Assembly (NCBI GenBank): GCA_944380875.1
Contig: CALWJA010000017.1
Coordinates: 1-42,966 of the forward strand
DNA length: 42,966 nucleotides
Reading direction: 5' to 3'
From: an uncultured Clostridia bacterium
Lineage (GTDB): Bacteria; Bacillota; Clostridia; Oscillospirales; Acutalibacteraceae
The position numbers and the translations under genes are program-made. Under the pieces are notes generated by a model. It ran no database searches. It saw only the letters and a program-made list of their open reading frames with translations, and was not told where the DNA came from. Positions within the stretch are counted from its first letter, which is position 1. Every line of letters starts with the position of its first letter. This document shows positions 24,751 to 34,012 of the stretch, piece by piece.

Positions 24751-25992
24751 TTATTCTGCCTGTTCTTTCCGGACTTTGCGCAAAAGAGCTCCCGGCCCTA
24801 TGGGCGTATCCGTTTTCAGCAGCACGCGCATGGTGGCGTGAGGCGCCGCCTCTATGGGTGTTCCCTCTTCGTCGTAAATCGCATCCAGCGAAACGGTATA
24901 TGGCTCCTTGCCAGGCTCCAATACATCGGCTGTATCGCCGCGGAAAAACCGGTTTCTCTGGGAAAGAACCGTCATTCCGTCCGCCCTTCTGCCTTCGCAG
25001 ACAGCCACCACTTCATAGGAACGAACATATCCGCCGCTATGGGTTTCCTGGCCCGGTTCGCCGCCCATATAAAAGCCTGTGCTGTATTCCCGGTGGCTTA
25101 TTTTTTCAAGCTCTTCCGGAATCCAGGCGGGCAGCGGCATTCCCGGATGATCCCTGTGGAAATCAATGGCAGCCCGATATGCGTTGGTGGTTACGGAAAC
25201 ATAATACGCCGATTTAGCTCTGCCCTCTATTTTCAGGCTTGTCACACCCGCCTGCAGCATTTCGGGAATATGGGAAATCATGCACATATCTTTGGAATTC
25301 AGAATATAGCTTCCTTCTTCCGTTTCCACCACCGGCATATATCGCCCGGGCCTTTTTTCTTCCATAAGCGCGTATTTCCACCGGCATGGCTGGGCGCAGT
25401 CTCCCCGATTGGCATCTCTTCCGGTTAAATAATTGGATAAAAGACATCTGCCTGAAAAACTCATACACATAGCCCCGTGGCAAAATGCTTCCAGCTCCAG
25501 ATCCGGGGATGTTTTGGCGCGGATACCCGCAATTTCCTCCAGGGAAAGTTCCCTGGCCAAAACCACCCGGGAAGCTCCCATTTCGTGAAACATACGGGCG
25601 GCGGCCCAGTTTGCCACGCCCGCCTGGGTGGAAATATGCCTCTCCACCTTGGGAGCATACCGCTTCGCCATTTCAAATACGCCCAGATCCGTCAGGATAA
25701 AGGCGTCTACTCCTGCGTCCTGGGCAAATTCCAGAAACCCGGGCAGCCGGGAAAGCTCTTCATTCCTCGGGACGGTATTACAGGTAAGATACAGCTTTGC
25801 TCCATAGCTATGGCAAAGCTTTGCGGCACGGCATAGCTCATCTTCCCCGAAATTTTTCGGCGCGCTTCGCATACCGAACTCCCTGCCCGCTAAATACACG
25901 GCGTCCGCCCCGAAGGAAAGAGCGGCCGAAAGCCGCTCCATATCCCCTGCGGGAGACAGTAATTCCACTTTGTTCTTCTCCGCATATTCCAT
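24751..25992 (-). CDS. U32-family protein, TrhP-like tRNA hydroxylation factor
   Basis: A 413-residue member of peptidase family U32. The signature is CHGAMCMSFSGRCLLS with DANRGDCAQPCRW, giving the Cys set proposed to bind an iron-sulfur cluster. Well-studied members (RlhA, TrhP) are needed for prephenate-dependent hydroxylation of RNA rather than for proteolysis. In Bacillus, two U32 genes (yrrN, yrrO) lie near mltG (yrrL); here a U32 gene overlaps mltG by one base (TGATG), which supports the TrhP reading. ATG 25992 is the start. Confidence 0.85.
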   Translation of the reverse strand: MEYAEKNKVELLSPAGDMERLSAALSFGADAVYLAGREFGMRSAPKNFGEDELCRAAKLCHSYGAKLYLTCNTVPRNEELSRLPGFLEFAQDAGVDAFILTDLGVFEMAKRYAPKVERHISTQAGVANWAAARMFHEMGASRVVLARELSLEEIAGIRAKTSPDLELEAFCHGAMCMSFSGRCLLSNYLTGRDANRGDCAQPCRWKYALMEEKRPGRYMPVVETEEGSYILNSKDMCMISHIPEMLQAGVTSLKIEGRAKSAYYVSVTTNAYRAAIDFHRDHPGMPLPAWIPEELEKISHREYSTGFYMGGEPGQETHSGGYVRSYEVVAVCEGRRADGMTVLSQRNRFFRGDTADVLEPGKEPYTVSLDAIYDEEGTPIEAAPHATMRVLLKTDTPIGPGALLRKVRKEQAE

Positions 25993-27410
25993 CAATCGAT
26001 CAACCCCGCCTTACGTAGATTCTGCTGATGCTCTGCATACGTGGTGGCATAATACGCGCCCCCATCCCCATGGCAGAAATAATAAAAATTCGTCTCTGCC
26101 GGATTGAGAACCGCGTCGATGGCGTCCATACCGGGGCTGCAGATGGGTCCCGGAGGCAGGCCGCGGTTGTCGTAGGTATTATACGCGCTTACAAACGTAT
26201 CCCGGATATTGGAAGGGATATCCCCTTTTGTCCGATAGGGATAATAGGTCGTGGAATCGCAGTCCAGCGTATAAATATCCATGGAAGCGCCGTTATTCAG
26301 GCGGTTCTGCAGGACGGAAGAAACCTTATACATATCTTCCTTATTGGCCGATTCCCGCTGGACAATAGAAGCCAGCGTCATCACCTCATCCAGCGTCATT
26401 CCTTTTTCTTCCGCTTTTTCCCGAATATTCTTCGTCAGCTTCAGATTACAGTTGCGTATGAGCTTCTGAAGGGCCGTTTCGGGATCCTCATCCACGTAAA
26501 AATCATAGGTATCCGGGAAAAGATATCCTTCCAGCCGATAGACCCTATCCTCGTTTTCCGGAATTTCCCCCAGCATCTCATAGGTTTCGTCATACGTGGT
26601 GCTGTTGCAGAGTTCCAGAATAGCGTCTGCGTCGCAGACTCCCTTTTCTTCCAGAAGATCCGCCACTTCCGGCACACTAAGGCCTTCAGGGAAGGTAACG
26701 GAAACAATATCCAGTCGGTTGGCGTTGGATTGAAGCGTAGTGACCAAAGCCTGATAATCCATTCCTGTGTCCAGTTCAAAAGTACCTTTCCGGAAATATG
26801 TATCCGCATTGGTAAGCTTACAATACAGCGTGAAAAATTCTGGATTTTCAATAGCGCCCTTTTCTTCCAAGAGGGAAGCTACCTCCTCCGCTGTAGGATC
26901 CTTAGGGATATCCACCGTGATATTTACCGCGCTGCGATTGGAAGCCAGCATATCGTTAACACCGAATACCAGATACTGGCCCAAAGCCACAGATACCAGC
27001 ACAATCATGGCAACCCAAATAGCCCGGAAAAAACGCCTGTTTTTTTTGCGTTTCATCCGGTTTCTCTGGCGGTGGGCCTCTTTGGCTTTCTTAGCGGCAG
27101 CTTTTTCCGCCGCTGTGGGAGTTCCGCTTTCCAAAGGAATGGGCCTGGTTGGATCACTGAAGCTGCTGATTGCTTCCACAGTCTGGCTCTCTTTTTTAGG
27201 AGAAGACTCTTCCTGCCCAAAAGAAAATGCGTCCACACCCGCAGGCTGGGGCTGCGTCTCCTTGGAAATGTCTGTTACGTCTGTATCGGTTTCTGTATCC
27301 GTATCCGGAATATGGAGTGTAAAATTTTTCACTCTTTTTTCATACAGACGCCGGTTCAATTCCCCTTCATCCATCTTCTGGGGATCAAACCCATTCTTTT
27401 TTTCACTCAT
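25992..27410 (-). CDS. mltG: Endolytic peptidoglycan transglycosylase MltG
   Basis: A 472-residue membrane-anchored enzyme that cleaves nascent glycan strands. The first ~128 residues are a long, polar, cytoplasmic extension rich in Asp/Thr/Lys, then one membrane span (~130-148), a LysM-like region, and the YceG domain with EGYLFPDTYDF (294-304) and catalytic Glu353 in SIVQRES. The Bacillus homologue is shorter at the N-terminus. The start overlaps the upstream cyclo-ligase stop (ATGA). Confidence 0.94.
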   Translation of the reverse strand: MSEKKNGFDPQKMDEGELNRRLYEKRVKNFTLHIPDTDTETDTDVTDISKETQPQPAGVDAFSFGQEESSPKKESQTVEAISSFSDPTRPIPLESGTPTAAEKAAAKKAKEAHRQRNRMKRKKNRRFFRAIWVAMIVLVSVALGQYLVFGVNDMLASNRSAVNITVDIPKDPTAEEVASLLEEKGAIENPEFFTLYCKLTNADTYFRKGTFELDTGMDYQALVTTLQSNANRLDIVSVTFPEGLSVPEVADLLEEKGVCDADAILELCNSTTYDETYEMLGEIPENEDRVYRLEGYLFPDTYDFYVDEDPETALQKLIRNCNLKLTKNIREKAEEKGMTLDEVMTLASIVQRESANKEDMYKVSSVLQNRLNNGASMDIYTLDCDSTTYYPYRTKGDIPSNIRDTFVSAYNTYDNRGLPPGPICSPGMDAIDAVLNPAETNFYYFCHGDGGAYYATTYAEHQQNLRKAGLID

Positions 27411-28024
27411 CGGGTTTCCTCCTGCTTTTCCTCCCGCCGGATATTCCGCACATACCGCTCCGTAATCAGAATATCCACCGGTCTGTCATAATAACCGTGG
27501 GGCAAATTCCATTGCACACACCCCAGGTAACAGATTCCCACCGTTTTTCCCCGGAATCCGGAAAGAAAACGGTCGTAATACCCTTTTCCATACCCCAGCC
27601 GATAGCCTTGCGGATCAAAAGCCAGGCCCGGAACAATACAAAGGCCCTTTTCATTTTTATCCACTAAATTTCTGGGATCCGGCCTGGGCTCAAGGACTCC
27701 GAAAGCCCCCGGCTCCAGATCCGCCATAGAGCGGATATAGTAAAATTCCATTTCCCTTGTGCCCGGCACACACCGGGGCACGGCCACTTTCTTATGGTTC
27801 AATAGGGCGGCTTCAATAATCCCCACCGTATCCACCTCAATGGCCTTGCTCACATAGGTAAAAAGAATGTTTGACTGAGCATATTCTCTGAGAGCCAATA
27901 CCCTGGCCTGTATAGCGGCATCCAGTTTCCGTTTCTGCTCCGGATCCATCCGTTCCCGGAAACGTCTGTGTTTAGCTCGCAGATTGATTTTAATTTCTCT
28001 TATATTCCGTATATACATGGGCAT
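27407..28024 (-). CDS. 5-formyltetrahydrofolate cyclo-ligase
   Basis: A 205-residue ATP-dependent enzyme converting 5-formyl-THF to 5,10-methenyl-THF. The ATP/folate signature RLGYGKGYYDRFL lies near residues 140-152, and VPGLAFD precedes it. The N-terminal LRAKHRRFRERM helix matches the family. The start, ATG 28024 (or 28018), has only a weak ribosome site and lies 4 bases after the DJ-1 gene stop, so it may be translated by coupling. It links one-carbon metabolism to the cell-wall/tRNA cluster only by position. Confidence 0.93.
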   Translation of the reverse strand: MPMYIRNIREIKINLRAKHRRFRERMDPEQKRKLDAAIQARVLALREYAQSNILFTYVSKAIEVDTVGIIEAALLNHKKVAVPRCVPGTREMEFYYIRSMADLEPGAFGVLEPRPDPRNLVDKNEKGLCIVPGLAFDPQGYRLGYGKGYYDRFLSGFRGKTVGICYLGCVQWNLPHGYYDRPVDILITERYVRNIRREEKQEETR

Positions 28025-28027
28025 TTC

Positions 28028-28573
28028 TCAGGATCTGGCGTAGCCGATCTTCGCCGCTATCTCATCGGCCTTATCCTTTCCGCAGAGAAGCTCACCCAAC
28101 TGCAAAGCAAAAGGAAGAGCAGCGCCTGCACCCCAGCCGGTTATAATCTTTCCGCTTACCACAACGGGCTCCTTTATATGCTCCGCACCCTCAAGCTCCG
28201 TTTCAAAGCCGGGAGCGCAGGTTGCTTTGTGGCCCTTCAGAAGCCCCCAATGGCCTAATACGGAAGGAGCAGCGCAGATAGCCGCCACAAAAGCTCCGCA
28301 TTCCGCCGCCGCCTCTACGGCTGCGCGAACAATGGGGGATTTTTCCAAATTGTAGGTTCCCGGCAAGCCGCCCGGGAGAAATACCATCTCCGTAAAATCG
28401 GTATCTACATCTTTTTCTTCCAGATCTGCCGTTACGGTTATACCATGGGAGCCTGTTACTTCCTTTCCTCCAATGCCTACGGTTTTTACATCGCAGCCCA
28501 TCCGGCAGAGCATATCCACGGGAACCAGAGCTTCCGTTTCTTCAAAGCCTTCTGCTAAAAAAACATAAATCAT
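28028..28573 (-). CDS. DJ-1/PfpI-family protein
   Basis: A 181-residue single-domain protein. The nucleophile elbow is AAICAAPSVLG (Cys about 99), and the supporting acid is Glu15-16 in AEGFEETEALVPVD. Members act as glyoxalase/deglycase, chaperones or in cofactor metabolism; the closest annotation pattern is the ThiJ/YajL branch. ATG 28573 has AAGGAG eight bases upstream and is preferred to ATG 28597. Confidence 0.9.
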   Translation of the reverse strand: MIYVFLAEGFEETEALVPVDMLCRMGCDVKTVGIGGKEVTGSHGITVTADLEEKDVDTDFTEMVFLPGGLPGTYNLEKSPIVRAAVEAAAECGAFVAAICAAPSVLGHWGLLKGHKATCAPGFETELEGAEHIKEPVVVSGKIITGWGAGAALPFALQLGELLCGKDKADEIAAKIGYARS

Positions 28574-28710
28574 ATTGATTTCTCCTTTTCTTTCCATTTT
28601 CCGGCGGTATGCTTAAAACCACCAATGTATTTCTGAAAGCCGGAACCGGCTGTGTATACAGTATAAACTTTGTATGCCGAAAAAACAAATGGAAAAGATG
28701 TGCCGATTTT

Positions 28711-29595
28711 TTAATCTAAAGGAAAAGCGAGCCACGGAGCTGCGTTTTCCTTCTGCAATGGAAGTTCCCAGCCCCCAAGAGGTTTTGCCATTCCAAAAGG
28801 AGTCCTCTCTCCCTCTTTTCCCAAAAACACTCTGCTTTTTCCCACCGGCATACGAAAACGGTATCGGGCAGAAGGGGCATACCGAAGAATGCTGCCCATA
28901 AGATACGGAAAGGCTTTCTCGGAAAATGCCGTCTCCGAAATAAACTGTATCCCATTTTCCTCTGTGCATAGGGCAAACCCATTTTGCAAAGGAGAACCGG
29001 CGGCAATCAGCTGCCCTTTACAGAAATGGTTCATGGAAAAAGCGTAGAATACGTCTCTGGGGTTCCAGATTATGGAACCTTCCCGCCCGGACAGAAATTC
29101 CTTTTGGCAGGAAAGCGCCTCCTCGGGAGAAATAAGCCTTCTGCCGGCCCCTTCCCATTTAGCCAGAGTCTCCAGCTCGGAAACCTGCATTTCCGTATAT
29201 TCGGCCTCAAAATACTCCCTGTATCCAAAACGGCCGTAATAGGAATAGAGCCCTTTTTCAGCTGGAAGAACAGCTGAAAAAACATGTCCTCTTTTTACAC
29301 CTTCCAAGGCTGCGGCTTCCATCAGGCATGCCATGAATCCCCTGCCGCGAAAAGCAGGAAGCGTTGCCGCGGCATATATATAATGCCCAGGATACAGCGT
29401 TCCTTCCCGCTCCATCCGGCAGGGAAGCATATACACAGCCGCGGCGATCTTTTTTCCCACGGTGTATACAAGGCAGTGCTCGGGGCTGAACCACGCGGCA
29501 AAAAACCGGCGGACCAGCCCCGGCTGGTCTCCAAAACAAGTTTCCCAGAGGCTCATCAGCTCCTTTTCCATGCCGGAGCGAGCCTGCCCGATCAT
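28711..29595 (-). CDS. GNAT-family N-acetyltransferase (Eis-like layout)
   Basis: A 294-residue protein. The N-terminal half is a GNAT domain with HYIYAAATLPAFRGRGFMACLM (the RGRGF acetyl-CoA loop; partial quote) and LYSYYGRFGYREYF. The C-terminal half is a second, divergent domain as in Eis-type acetyltransferases. The acceptor is unknown. The start overlaps the preceding gene's stop (ATGA) and has GAGGG upstream. It is the last gene of the thyX-tmk run. Confidence 0.85.
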   Translation of the reverse strand: MIGQARSGMEKELMSLWETCFGDQPGLVRRFFAAWFSPEHCLVYTVGKKIAAAVYMLPCRMEREGTLYPGHYIYAAATLPAFRGRGFMACLMEAAALEGVKRGHVFSAVLPAEKGLYSYYGRFGYREYFEAEYTEMQVSELETLAKWEGAGRRLISPEEALSCQKEFLSGREGSIIWNPRDVFYAFSMNHFCKGQLIAAGSPLQNGFALCTEENGIQFISETAFSEKAFPYLMGSILRYAPSARYRFRMPVGKSRVFLGKEGERTPFGMAKPLGGWELPLQKENAAPWLAFPLD

Positions 29596-30491
29596 AGTGC
29601 CCTCTTTGGGGAGGCTACGTATTTTTCCAGCAAAAGAGCCGGCCGATAGGAAAGCTTTGCTTTCCGTATGCCTTCTATCCCCATATCTTCCTCTCTGTTT
29701 ACATACTCATATTGAGAAAGGTTCCGAGAGGCAAATTCATGGTTAATAACCGTATACAGGCCCAAATACCCTTCCAACGCCTTTTCAAAATGCAGGACAA
29801 AACAGCAGGGATTTATCTCTTCCCCGATGGTAAAAGCCGCTGGCTTTCCTTCCACACGGATCAGCCCGCCGGAAAGTTTCAGAGGGGCAAAATATTCCAG
29901 GGCCTTAAAAATCGCCCCGTTTTCCTGGGTCAGCCCTCCGGCCGCCTCCGGATCATTCTGCCTGGCCCATTCCAAAGCCACCGCCCGCACATCTTCAAAA
30001 TTTTCCGGGGAAATATCCTCATAGCTCCAGGAAAAATTCCTGCTGAACTGGGAAAGGTGGTTCCTTTTTCCGTGATATTTCCGGCCGGCTAGCTGGATGA
30101 GATCCTGCGTTCGGTAAATGTAGTCAAAATCGTCCCTGAAAGGCTGGTACTGAAAACGCCCCGGCACTTCCCCTTCCAGCTCTTCGCAATCTTCTCTGGA
30201 AAGCCCCCACAGCCGAAAGGAAACATTTCTTTCCTGAGCGTCCTTTTCCAGCAATTCCAAAGCTTCCCGCAGATCTCCCCTGCCTATGGGATAGGTATAC
30301 AAATCCTCACCCGATCCATAATTATAGCAGACAAAAATAAAATCTCCGTGCCGGCAAATCCGGCAGGAATACGCTTCGGACCATAAAAACAACGTCCCGA
30401 AGGCAAATTCATTTCCCATGCCCTCTGCGGCCGTCAGAATGGGCTGCACCCATTCCCTGTCTTCTATTTTCGGAATTTTAAATTCCAGCAT
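29592..30491 (-). CDS. DUF2156 (phosphatidylglycerol lysyltransferase C-terminal domain-like) protein
   Basis: A 299-residue soluble protein built of two GNAT-like halves, as in COG4866. Typical features are EFAFGTLFLWSEAY near the N-terminus, LAGRKYHGKRNHLSQFSRN (the K/R-H-R-N signature, ~135-153), and LYTVINHEFASRNLSQYEYVNREEDMG-type ending (quoted in part: YEYVNREEDMG). MprF-type membrane spans are absent, so lysyl-lipid synthesis is unlikely; the function is unknown. It overlaps tmk by 14 bases. Confidence 0.85.
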   Translation of the reverse strand: MLEFKIPKIEDREWVQPILTAAEGMGNEFAFGTLFLWSEAYSCRICRHGDFIFVCYNYGSGEDLYTYPIGRGDLREALELLEKDAQERNVSFRLWGLSREDCEELEGEVPGRFQYQPFRDDFDYIYRTQDLIQLAGRKYHGKRNHLSQFSRNFSWSYEDISPENFEDVRAVALEWARQNDPEAAGGLTQENGAIFKALEYFAPLKLSGGLIRVEGKPAAFTIGEEINPCCFVLHFEKALEGYLGLYTVINHEFASRNLSQYEYVNREEDMGIEGIRKAKLSYRPALLLEKYVASPKRAL

Positions 30492-31164
30492 AAATATGCA
30501 TATCCTCCAAAACTGCGCCTTTTATTTCCCGATGGATCTCTTCCACCGGACGAGGCCGGCCATCCTTAGCGCAATGTATGACGCGCCAGCCCATTTTCTC
30601 CGCCGCATACCGGGCGCTTTCCCTGCAGCGGATCAAATATTCCAAATTGCTTTCGTGAATATCCTTTTTTCCTTCATCCCCTTTATAACGCAAGCGGAGC
30701 AGTTCCTGGGAAATTTCCGGCGGCATATCCAGATAAACGGTTATATCCGGCCGAGGCAAAGAGAGCTTCCCATATTCAAAATCTTCCACCCAGCTTAAAA
30801 ATCCATCCCACTCTTTTTGGGGAAGTTTCGTAAGCTGATACACCATATTGGATGTGGTGTATCGATCGGCCAGAATCCATGTCCCGCTTTCAAATTCCCT
30901 TTTCCAGTATTTCCGGAAACTGGCGAAACGATCCACGGCGTAAAAAGAAGAGGCCGCGTAGGCGTTCACATCTCCCGGCCGGCTTCCGAAATCCCCGTTG
31001 AGATACATTTTCACCAAGGAGGAAGAAGGATGGCTATAATCGGGAAAAGAAATCTTTTTGAGCGGAATGTTCCTTTCCAGAAGGGCTTTTTCTAAAAGAG
31101 CCGCCTGGGTTCCTTTCCCGCTGCCGTCCAGCCCTTCCAGGGTGATAAGCTTTCCCCGCATCAT
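30478..31164 (-). CDS. tmk: Thymidylate kinase
   Basis: A 228-residue kinase phosphorylating dTMP to dTDP. The P-loop is GLDGSGKGTQ (11-20), the DR(Y/H) motif is LADRYTTSN, and the insert after DITVYLDMPPEIS carries the LID region. ATG 31164 overlaps the thyX stop (ATGA), giving a thyX-tmk pair for consecutive steps of dTTP synthesis. The sequence is closer to the divergent deoxynucleoside kinase-like Tmk branch of Clostridia than to the Bacillus enzyme. Confidence 0.88.
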   Translation of the reverse strand: MMRGKLITLEGLDGSGKGTQAALLEKALLERNIPLKKISFPDYSHPSSSLVKMYLNGDFGSRPGDVNAYAASSFYAVDRFASFRKYWKREFESGTWILADRYTTSNMVYQLTKLPQKEWDGFLSWVEDFEYGKLSLPRPDITVYLDMPPEISQELLRLRYKGDEGKKDIHESNLEYLIRCRESARYAAEKMGWRVIHCAKDGRPRPVEEIHREIKGAVLEDMHIYAGI

Positions 31165-31925
31165 GGCGTTACCCCATATTTTTTGCGGATCTCCAAAGCC
31201 TTCCCGCAGGACATTTTCCCCTCCGGGCACGCTCCCCGCAGGCAGGGAGGGCCGGCTTTTTCAAAGATATGGGGCGCTTCTTTTTTCACAAGATCCAGCA
31301 TTTGCTCCGCCAACTCCCGAATTTCCCACTGAGCCCGGTTGCAGCAGCGATGAGAAAAGAAATTCAGAAGGGATCTGGCGTTCATGGTGCAGATCATTTT
31401 CGTTGTGCAGGCGTTGGGCAGGACAAAGCGGGCGTCCTCAATCGCCTTCTTTTCCGCCAGACGGCGGGCTTCTTTTTCCGTCTTTCCCGCCTTCAAAAAT
31501 TCCTCCTGATGCTTTTTCTGCAGAAGGGCCGTCAGGCTTTCATAATGGCGCTGGTCCTCCTCCATAGCTTTCAGGAATTCCGCTTTCGCTTCGGGGATCC
31601 CCTCGATCTCCGGGGGCACCACATATTCAAAAGCCTTTTCCGCCACATACCGCTGGCTCTGCACGCTGAAAGAGGCGATGCGGTGCCTGGTGATCTGGGC
31701 TAAAAGGGAACGGGAAACACCTTCGATCCCAAATGTAAAGCTTGCGTGTTCTATAGGGCTTTCATGGCCGATTTCCGCCAGCATCTCCACAAAAGAAGCC
31801 GTTTTCTCCTCTGTTAATCCCTCGCAGACCGTTTCGATATCCGAAGGGGAATAGCATAACTTGGCAGAAGCGGCCACAACCTTTTCCGGAAGAGGCGTGT
31901 GTGCTAAAAGAGTTACTTTGGCCAT
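31161..31925 (-). CDS. thyX: Flavin-dependent thymidylate synthase
   Basis: A 254-residue ThyX, making dTMP from dUMP with methylene-THF and FAD/NADPH. The diagnostic RHRxxSxxxxSxR motif is RHRIASFSVQSQR (80-92), preceded by HESPIEHASFTF. The C-terminus has a Cys-rich tail (PCLRGACPEGKMSCG) found in some Clostridia members. The start has GGAAAGGAGG upstream, and a TATAAT -10 lies at 31973-31978. Confidence 0.95.
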   Translation of the reverse strand: MAKVTLLAHTPLPEKVVAASAKLCYSPSDIETVCEGLTEEKTASFVEMLAEIGHESPIEHASFTFGIEGVSRSLLAQITRHRIASFSVQSQRYVAEKAFEYVVPPEIEGIPEAKAEFLKAMEEDQRHYESLTALLQKKHQEEFLKAGKTEKEARRLAEKKAIEDARFVLPNACTTKMICTMNARSLLNFFSHRCCNRAQWEIRELAEQMLDLVKKEAPHIFEKAGPPCLRGACPEGKMSCGKALEIRKKYGVTP

Positions 31926-32362
31926 TGAAAAACCTCCTTTCCGGTTTTCATAGTATTACTCACGTTTTCCCTATTATAGCAAAGTAAGGAGAAGATTTCC
32001 ACCCAATTCCGCCGGTTCCTATAAAACGGAAACGAAGAATGTTCCCCTCTATTTTCCTTTCTTGCGCTATTGTAAAATGGCATCCCGGGGGCATGTCCCG
32101 AAAACCGGCTGCCAAAAGCCTTTCCCTTATTTCTTCGTAGATTACGCTACGTTTTTCTTTGGTATTGGGATAGCTCTGGCCTATGGAAACTTCCGATTTC
32201 CGGCTGCCCCAGCGCCCAAAAATATGCTATAGTTAAAATAAGACAGATATATAGCCTCTATAGCCCCACGCCGCCTATAGGCGGGAAAACTTCCTGTCCC
32301 GCTTATGCAAATTCTGCGGCACGCGGCTTCGGATATGTGTATTTACAGAAAGGATGTTTTCC
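31926..32362. other. Divergent intergenic region thyX / AlkD-like gene
   Basis: Contains the thyX -10 box (31973-31978 on minus), a perfect palindrome CCGCCTATAGGCGG at 32271-32284, and no credible ORF. The plus-strand promoter for the repair gene is not obvious; TATAGT at 32228 lacks a good -35. Confidence 0.4.
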
Positions 32363-33124
32363 ATGCCCTCCATCTCTCCTAGAAAAACCCAGCCTGTAAC
32401 CCCCGGGGAAGTCCGCCCCATTCTCCTTTCCCTGGCCGAAGAAAAATACAAAAATTTTTCCGCGTCCCTGCTCCCCGGCGTTGACTCTATTCTGGGCGTA
32501 CGTCTGCCGCTCCTTCGGAAGCTGGCAAGCCGGATCCTGAAAAGCGATTGGGAGGGGTTTCTCCGAGAAACCAAAGGGGAATATTTTGAAGAAACCATGC
32601 TCAAGGGCTTTGTGCTGGCCCAGTGCCCCATCTCCCCGGAGGAAAGGATCCTGCGTTTGAAAGAATTCCTGCCGGAAATCCAAAACTGGTCCGTTTGCGA
32701 CAGTGTATGCGCTTCTATAAAGGAAGCTTCCCGGTATCCGGATACCTATCTTCCCTTTCTCCGGGAATGCCTTTCCTCCGGGGAGGAATTCACCCTTCGC
32801 TTCGGCTTGATTATGCTGATGGATCACTTCCTGACACCGGAATTCCTTCCCTTTATTCTGGAAGCCGCCGCCTCTGTCCGCCATCCGGGATATTATGCCA
32901 AAATGGCCGCCGCATGGGTCTTAGCTACCTGCTGCGGGAAAAGCCCCCAGCAGACCCTTGCATATTTCAGAAATACGCCCATGGACGAAGACATTCTGCG
33001 AAAGGCTATCCAGAAATCCCTGGAATCCTATCGGGTTTCTCCCGATATAAAAGAATCCCTTCGGGGGCTGCGGGCGAGCCTTCCTAGCCTTCAGACAAAC
33101 AAGGCTCCCCGGAAAAGCCTCTGA
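32363..33124 (+). CDS. AlkD-like DNA alkylation repair protein
   Basis: A 253-residue HEAT-like-repeat protein. The N-terminal [19 protein letters not shown] and the [11 protein letters not shown] stretch match the COG4912 DNA glycosylases, which excise cationic alkylated bases such as N3-methyladenine and N7-methylguanine. The catalytic Asp/Trp layout of AlkD is plausible (NWSVCD) but not verified. ATG 32363 has AAAGGA at good spacing; ATG 32354 is too close to it. Its last ~40 bases overlap the end of the convergent nfo gene. Confidence 0.87.
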   Translation: MPSISPRKTQPVTPGEVRPILLSLAEEKYKNFSASLLPGVDSILGVRLPLLRKLASRILKSDWEGFLRETKGEYFEETMLKGFVLAQCPISPEERILRLKEFLPEIQNWSVCDSVCASIKEASRYPDTYLPFLRECLSSGEEFTLRFGLIMLMDHFLTPEFLPFILEAAASVRHPGYYAKMAAAWVLATCCGKSPQQTLAYFRNTPMDEDILRKAIQKSLESYRVSPDIKESLRGLRASLPSLQTNKAPRKSL

Positions 33125-33935
33125 GAAGAGCAATTTCCTTTTCGTATCCCATGAGATCGTTAGGGGTCTCCAAGCACATGGGAAGGTCTTTCAGCCATGG
33201 ATGGCGCACGATCCTGGAAAAGGCTTCTTCTCCTATATTTCCAAGCCCGATCTTCTCATGGCGGTCTTTGTGGCTCCCAAGGGGATTCTTACTGTCGTTT
33301 ATATGCAGGGCCTTAAGCTTTTCTATCCCTATGCACCGGTCGAATTCCCGAAGGACGCCGTCCAGATTCCCCGCAATATCATAGCCTGCGTCATGCACAT
33401 GGCAGGTATCCAGGCAAACGCCCATTTTCTCCGAAAGCTCTACCCGGTCCAGAACAGCGCGGAGCTCCTCAAAGGTTCGCCCTACTTCCGAACCCTTTCC
33501 GGCCATGGTTTCCAGAAGGACGGTGGTATGCATTTCCGGTTTCAGCACTTTATTCAGAGCGTCTGCAATCAGCCGGATTCCTTCCTCCGCCCCCTGCCCT
33601 ACATGGCTTCCGGGATGGAAATTATACAGATTCCCCGGTATATACTCCATACGAAAAAGATCATCCGCCAAAGTTTCCAGGGCAAATTCCCTTGTATGGG
33701 CGTCGGCAGAGCAGGGATTGAGCGTATAGGGAGCATGGGCTATTATAGGCCCGAACCCTTTTTCCCTGAGCAGCCGGCAAAGAGCCTCTGCGTCTTCCGG
33801 GTCGATCTTTTTGCTCCGGCTTCCCCGGGGATTCCTGGTAAAAAACTGAAATGTATTTCCCTCAATGGAAAGCGCTTCCTTTCCCATATGCAGGAATCCT
33901 TTGGAAGATGATAAGTGACAACCGATATACGCCAT
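33084..33935 (-). CDS. nfo: Endonuclease IV (AP endonuclease)
   Basis: A 283-residue TIM-barrel enzyme cutting DNA at abasic sites with three Zn ions. Metal motifs are visible: [60 protein letters not shown] and LETPN. The length is normal. ATG 33935 has GGAAAGGG seven bases upstream; the frame is open further upstream only by chance. It acts directly after the AlkD-like glycosylase in base-excision repair, so the convergent pair is functionally linked. Confidence 0.96.
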   Translation of the reverse strand: MAYIGCHLSSSKGFLHMGKEALSIEGNTFQFFTRNPRGSRSKKIDPEDAEALCRLLREKGFGPIIAHAPYTLNPCSADAHTREFALETLADDLFRMEYIPGNLYNFHPGSHVGQGAEEGIRLIADALNKVLKPEMHTTVLLETMAGKGSEVGRTFEELRAVLDRVELSEKMGVCLDTCHVHDAGYDIAGNLDGVLREFDRCIGIEKLKALHINDSKNPLGSHKDRHEKIGLGNIGEEAFSRIVRHPWLKDLPMCLETPNDLMGYEKEIALLRGFSGEPCLSEG

Positions 33936-34012
33936 AACAAAACCCTTTCCAGACGGCTTTATCCTGCCTGTGAACGCCGTCTTTTTTCTATATGAACTGT
34001 GTGCATTCCCTT

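Noticed and set aside
26028-27491. Long plus-strand open frame (about 487 codons) opposite mltG
   Set aside because: No ribosome site, unnatural composition, and it is the complement of a clearly recognisable MltG.
29592-30491. Lysyl-phosphatidylglycerol synthase (MprF)
   Set aside because: Only the soluble DUF2156 part is present; there are no membrane spans.
32139-32160. Mini-hairpin CGTAG/CTACG followed by T's
   Set aside because: A five-bp stem with no upstream plus-strand gene to terminate; probably chance.
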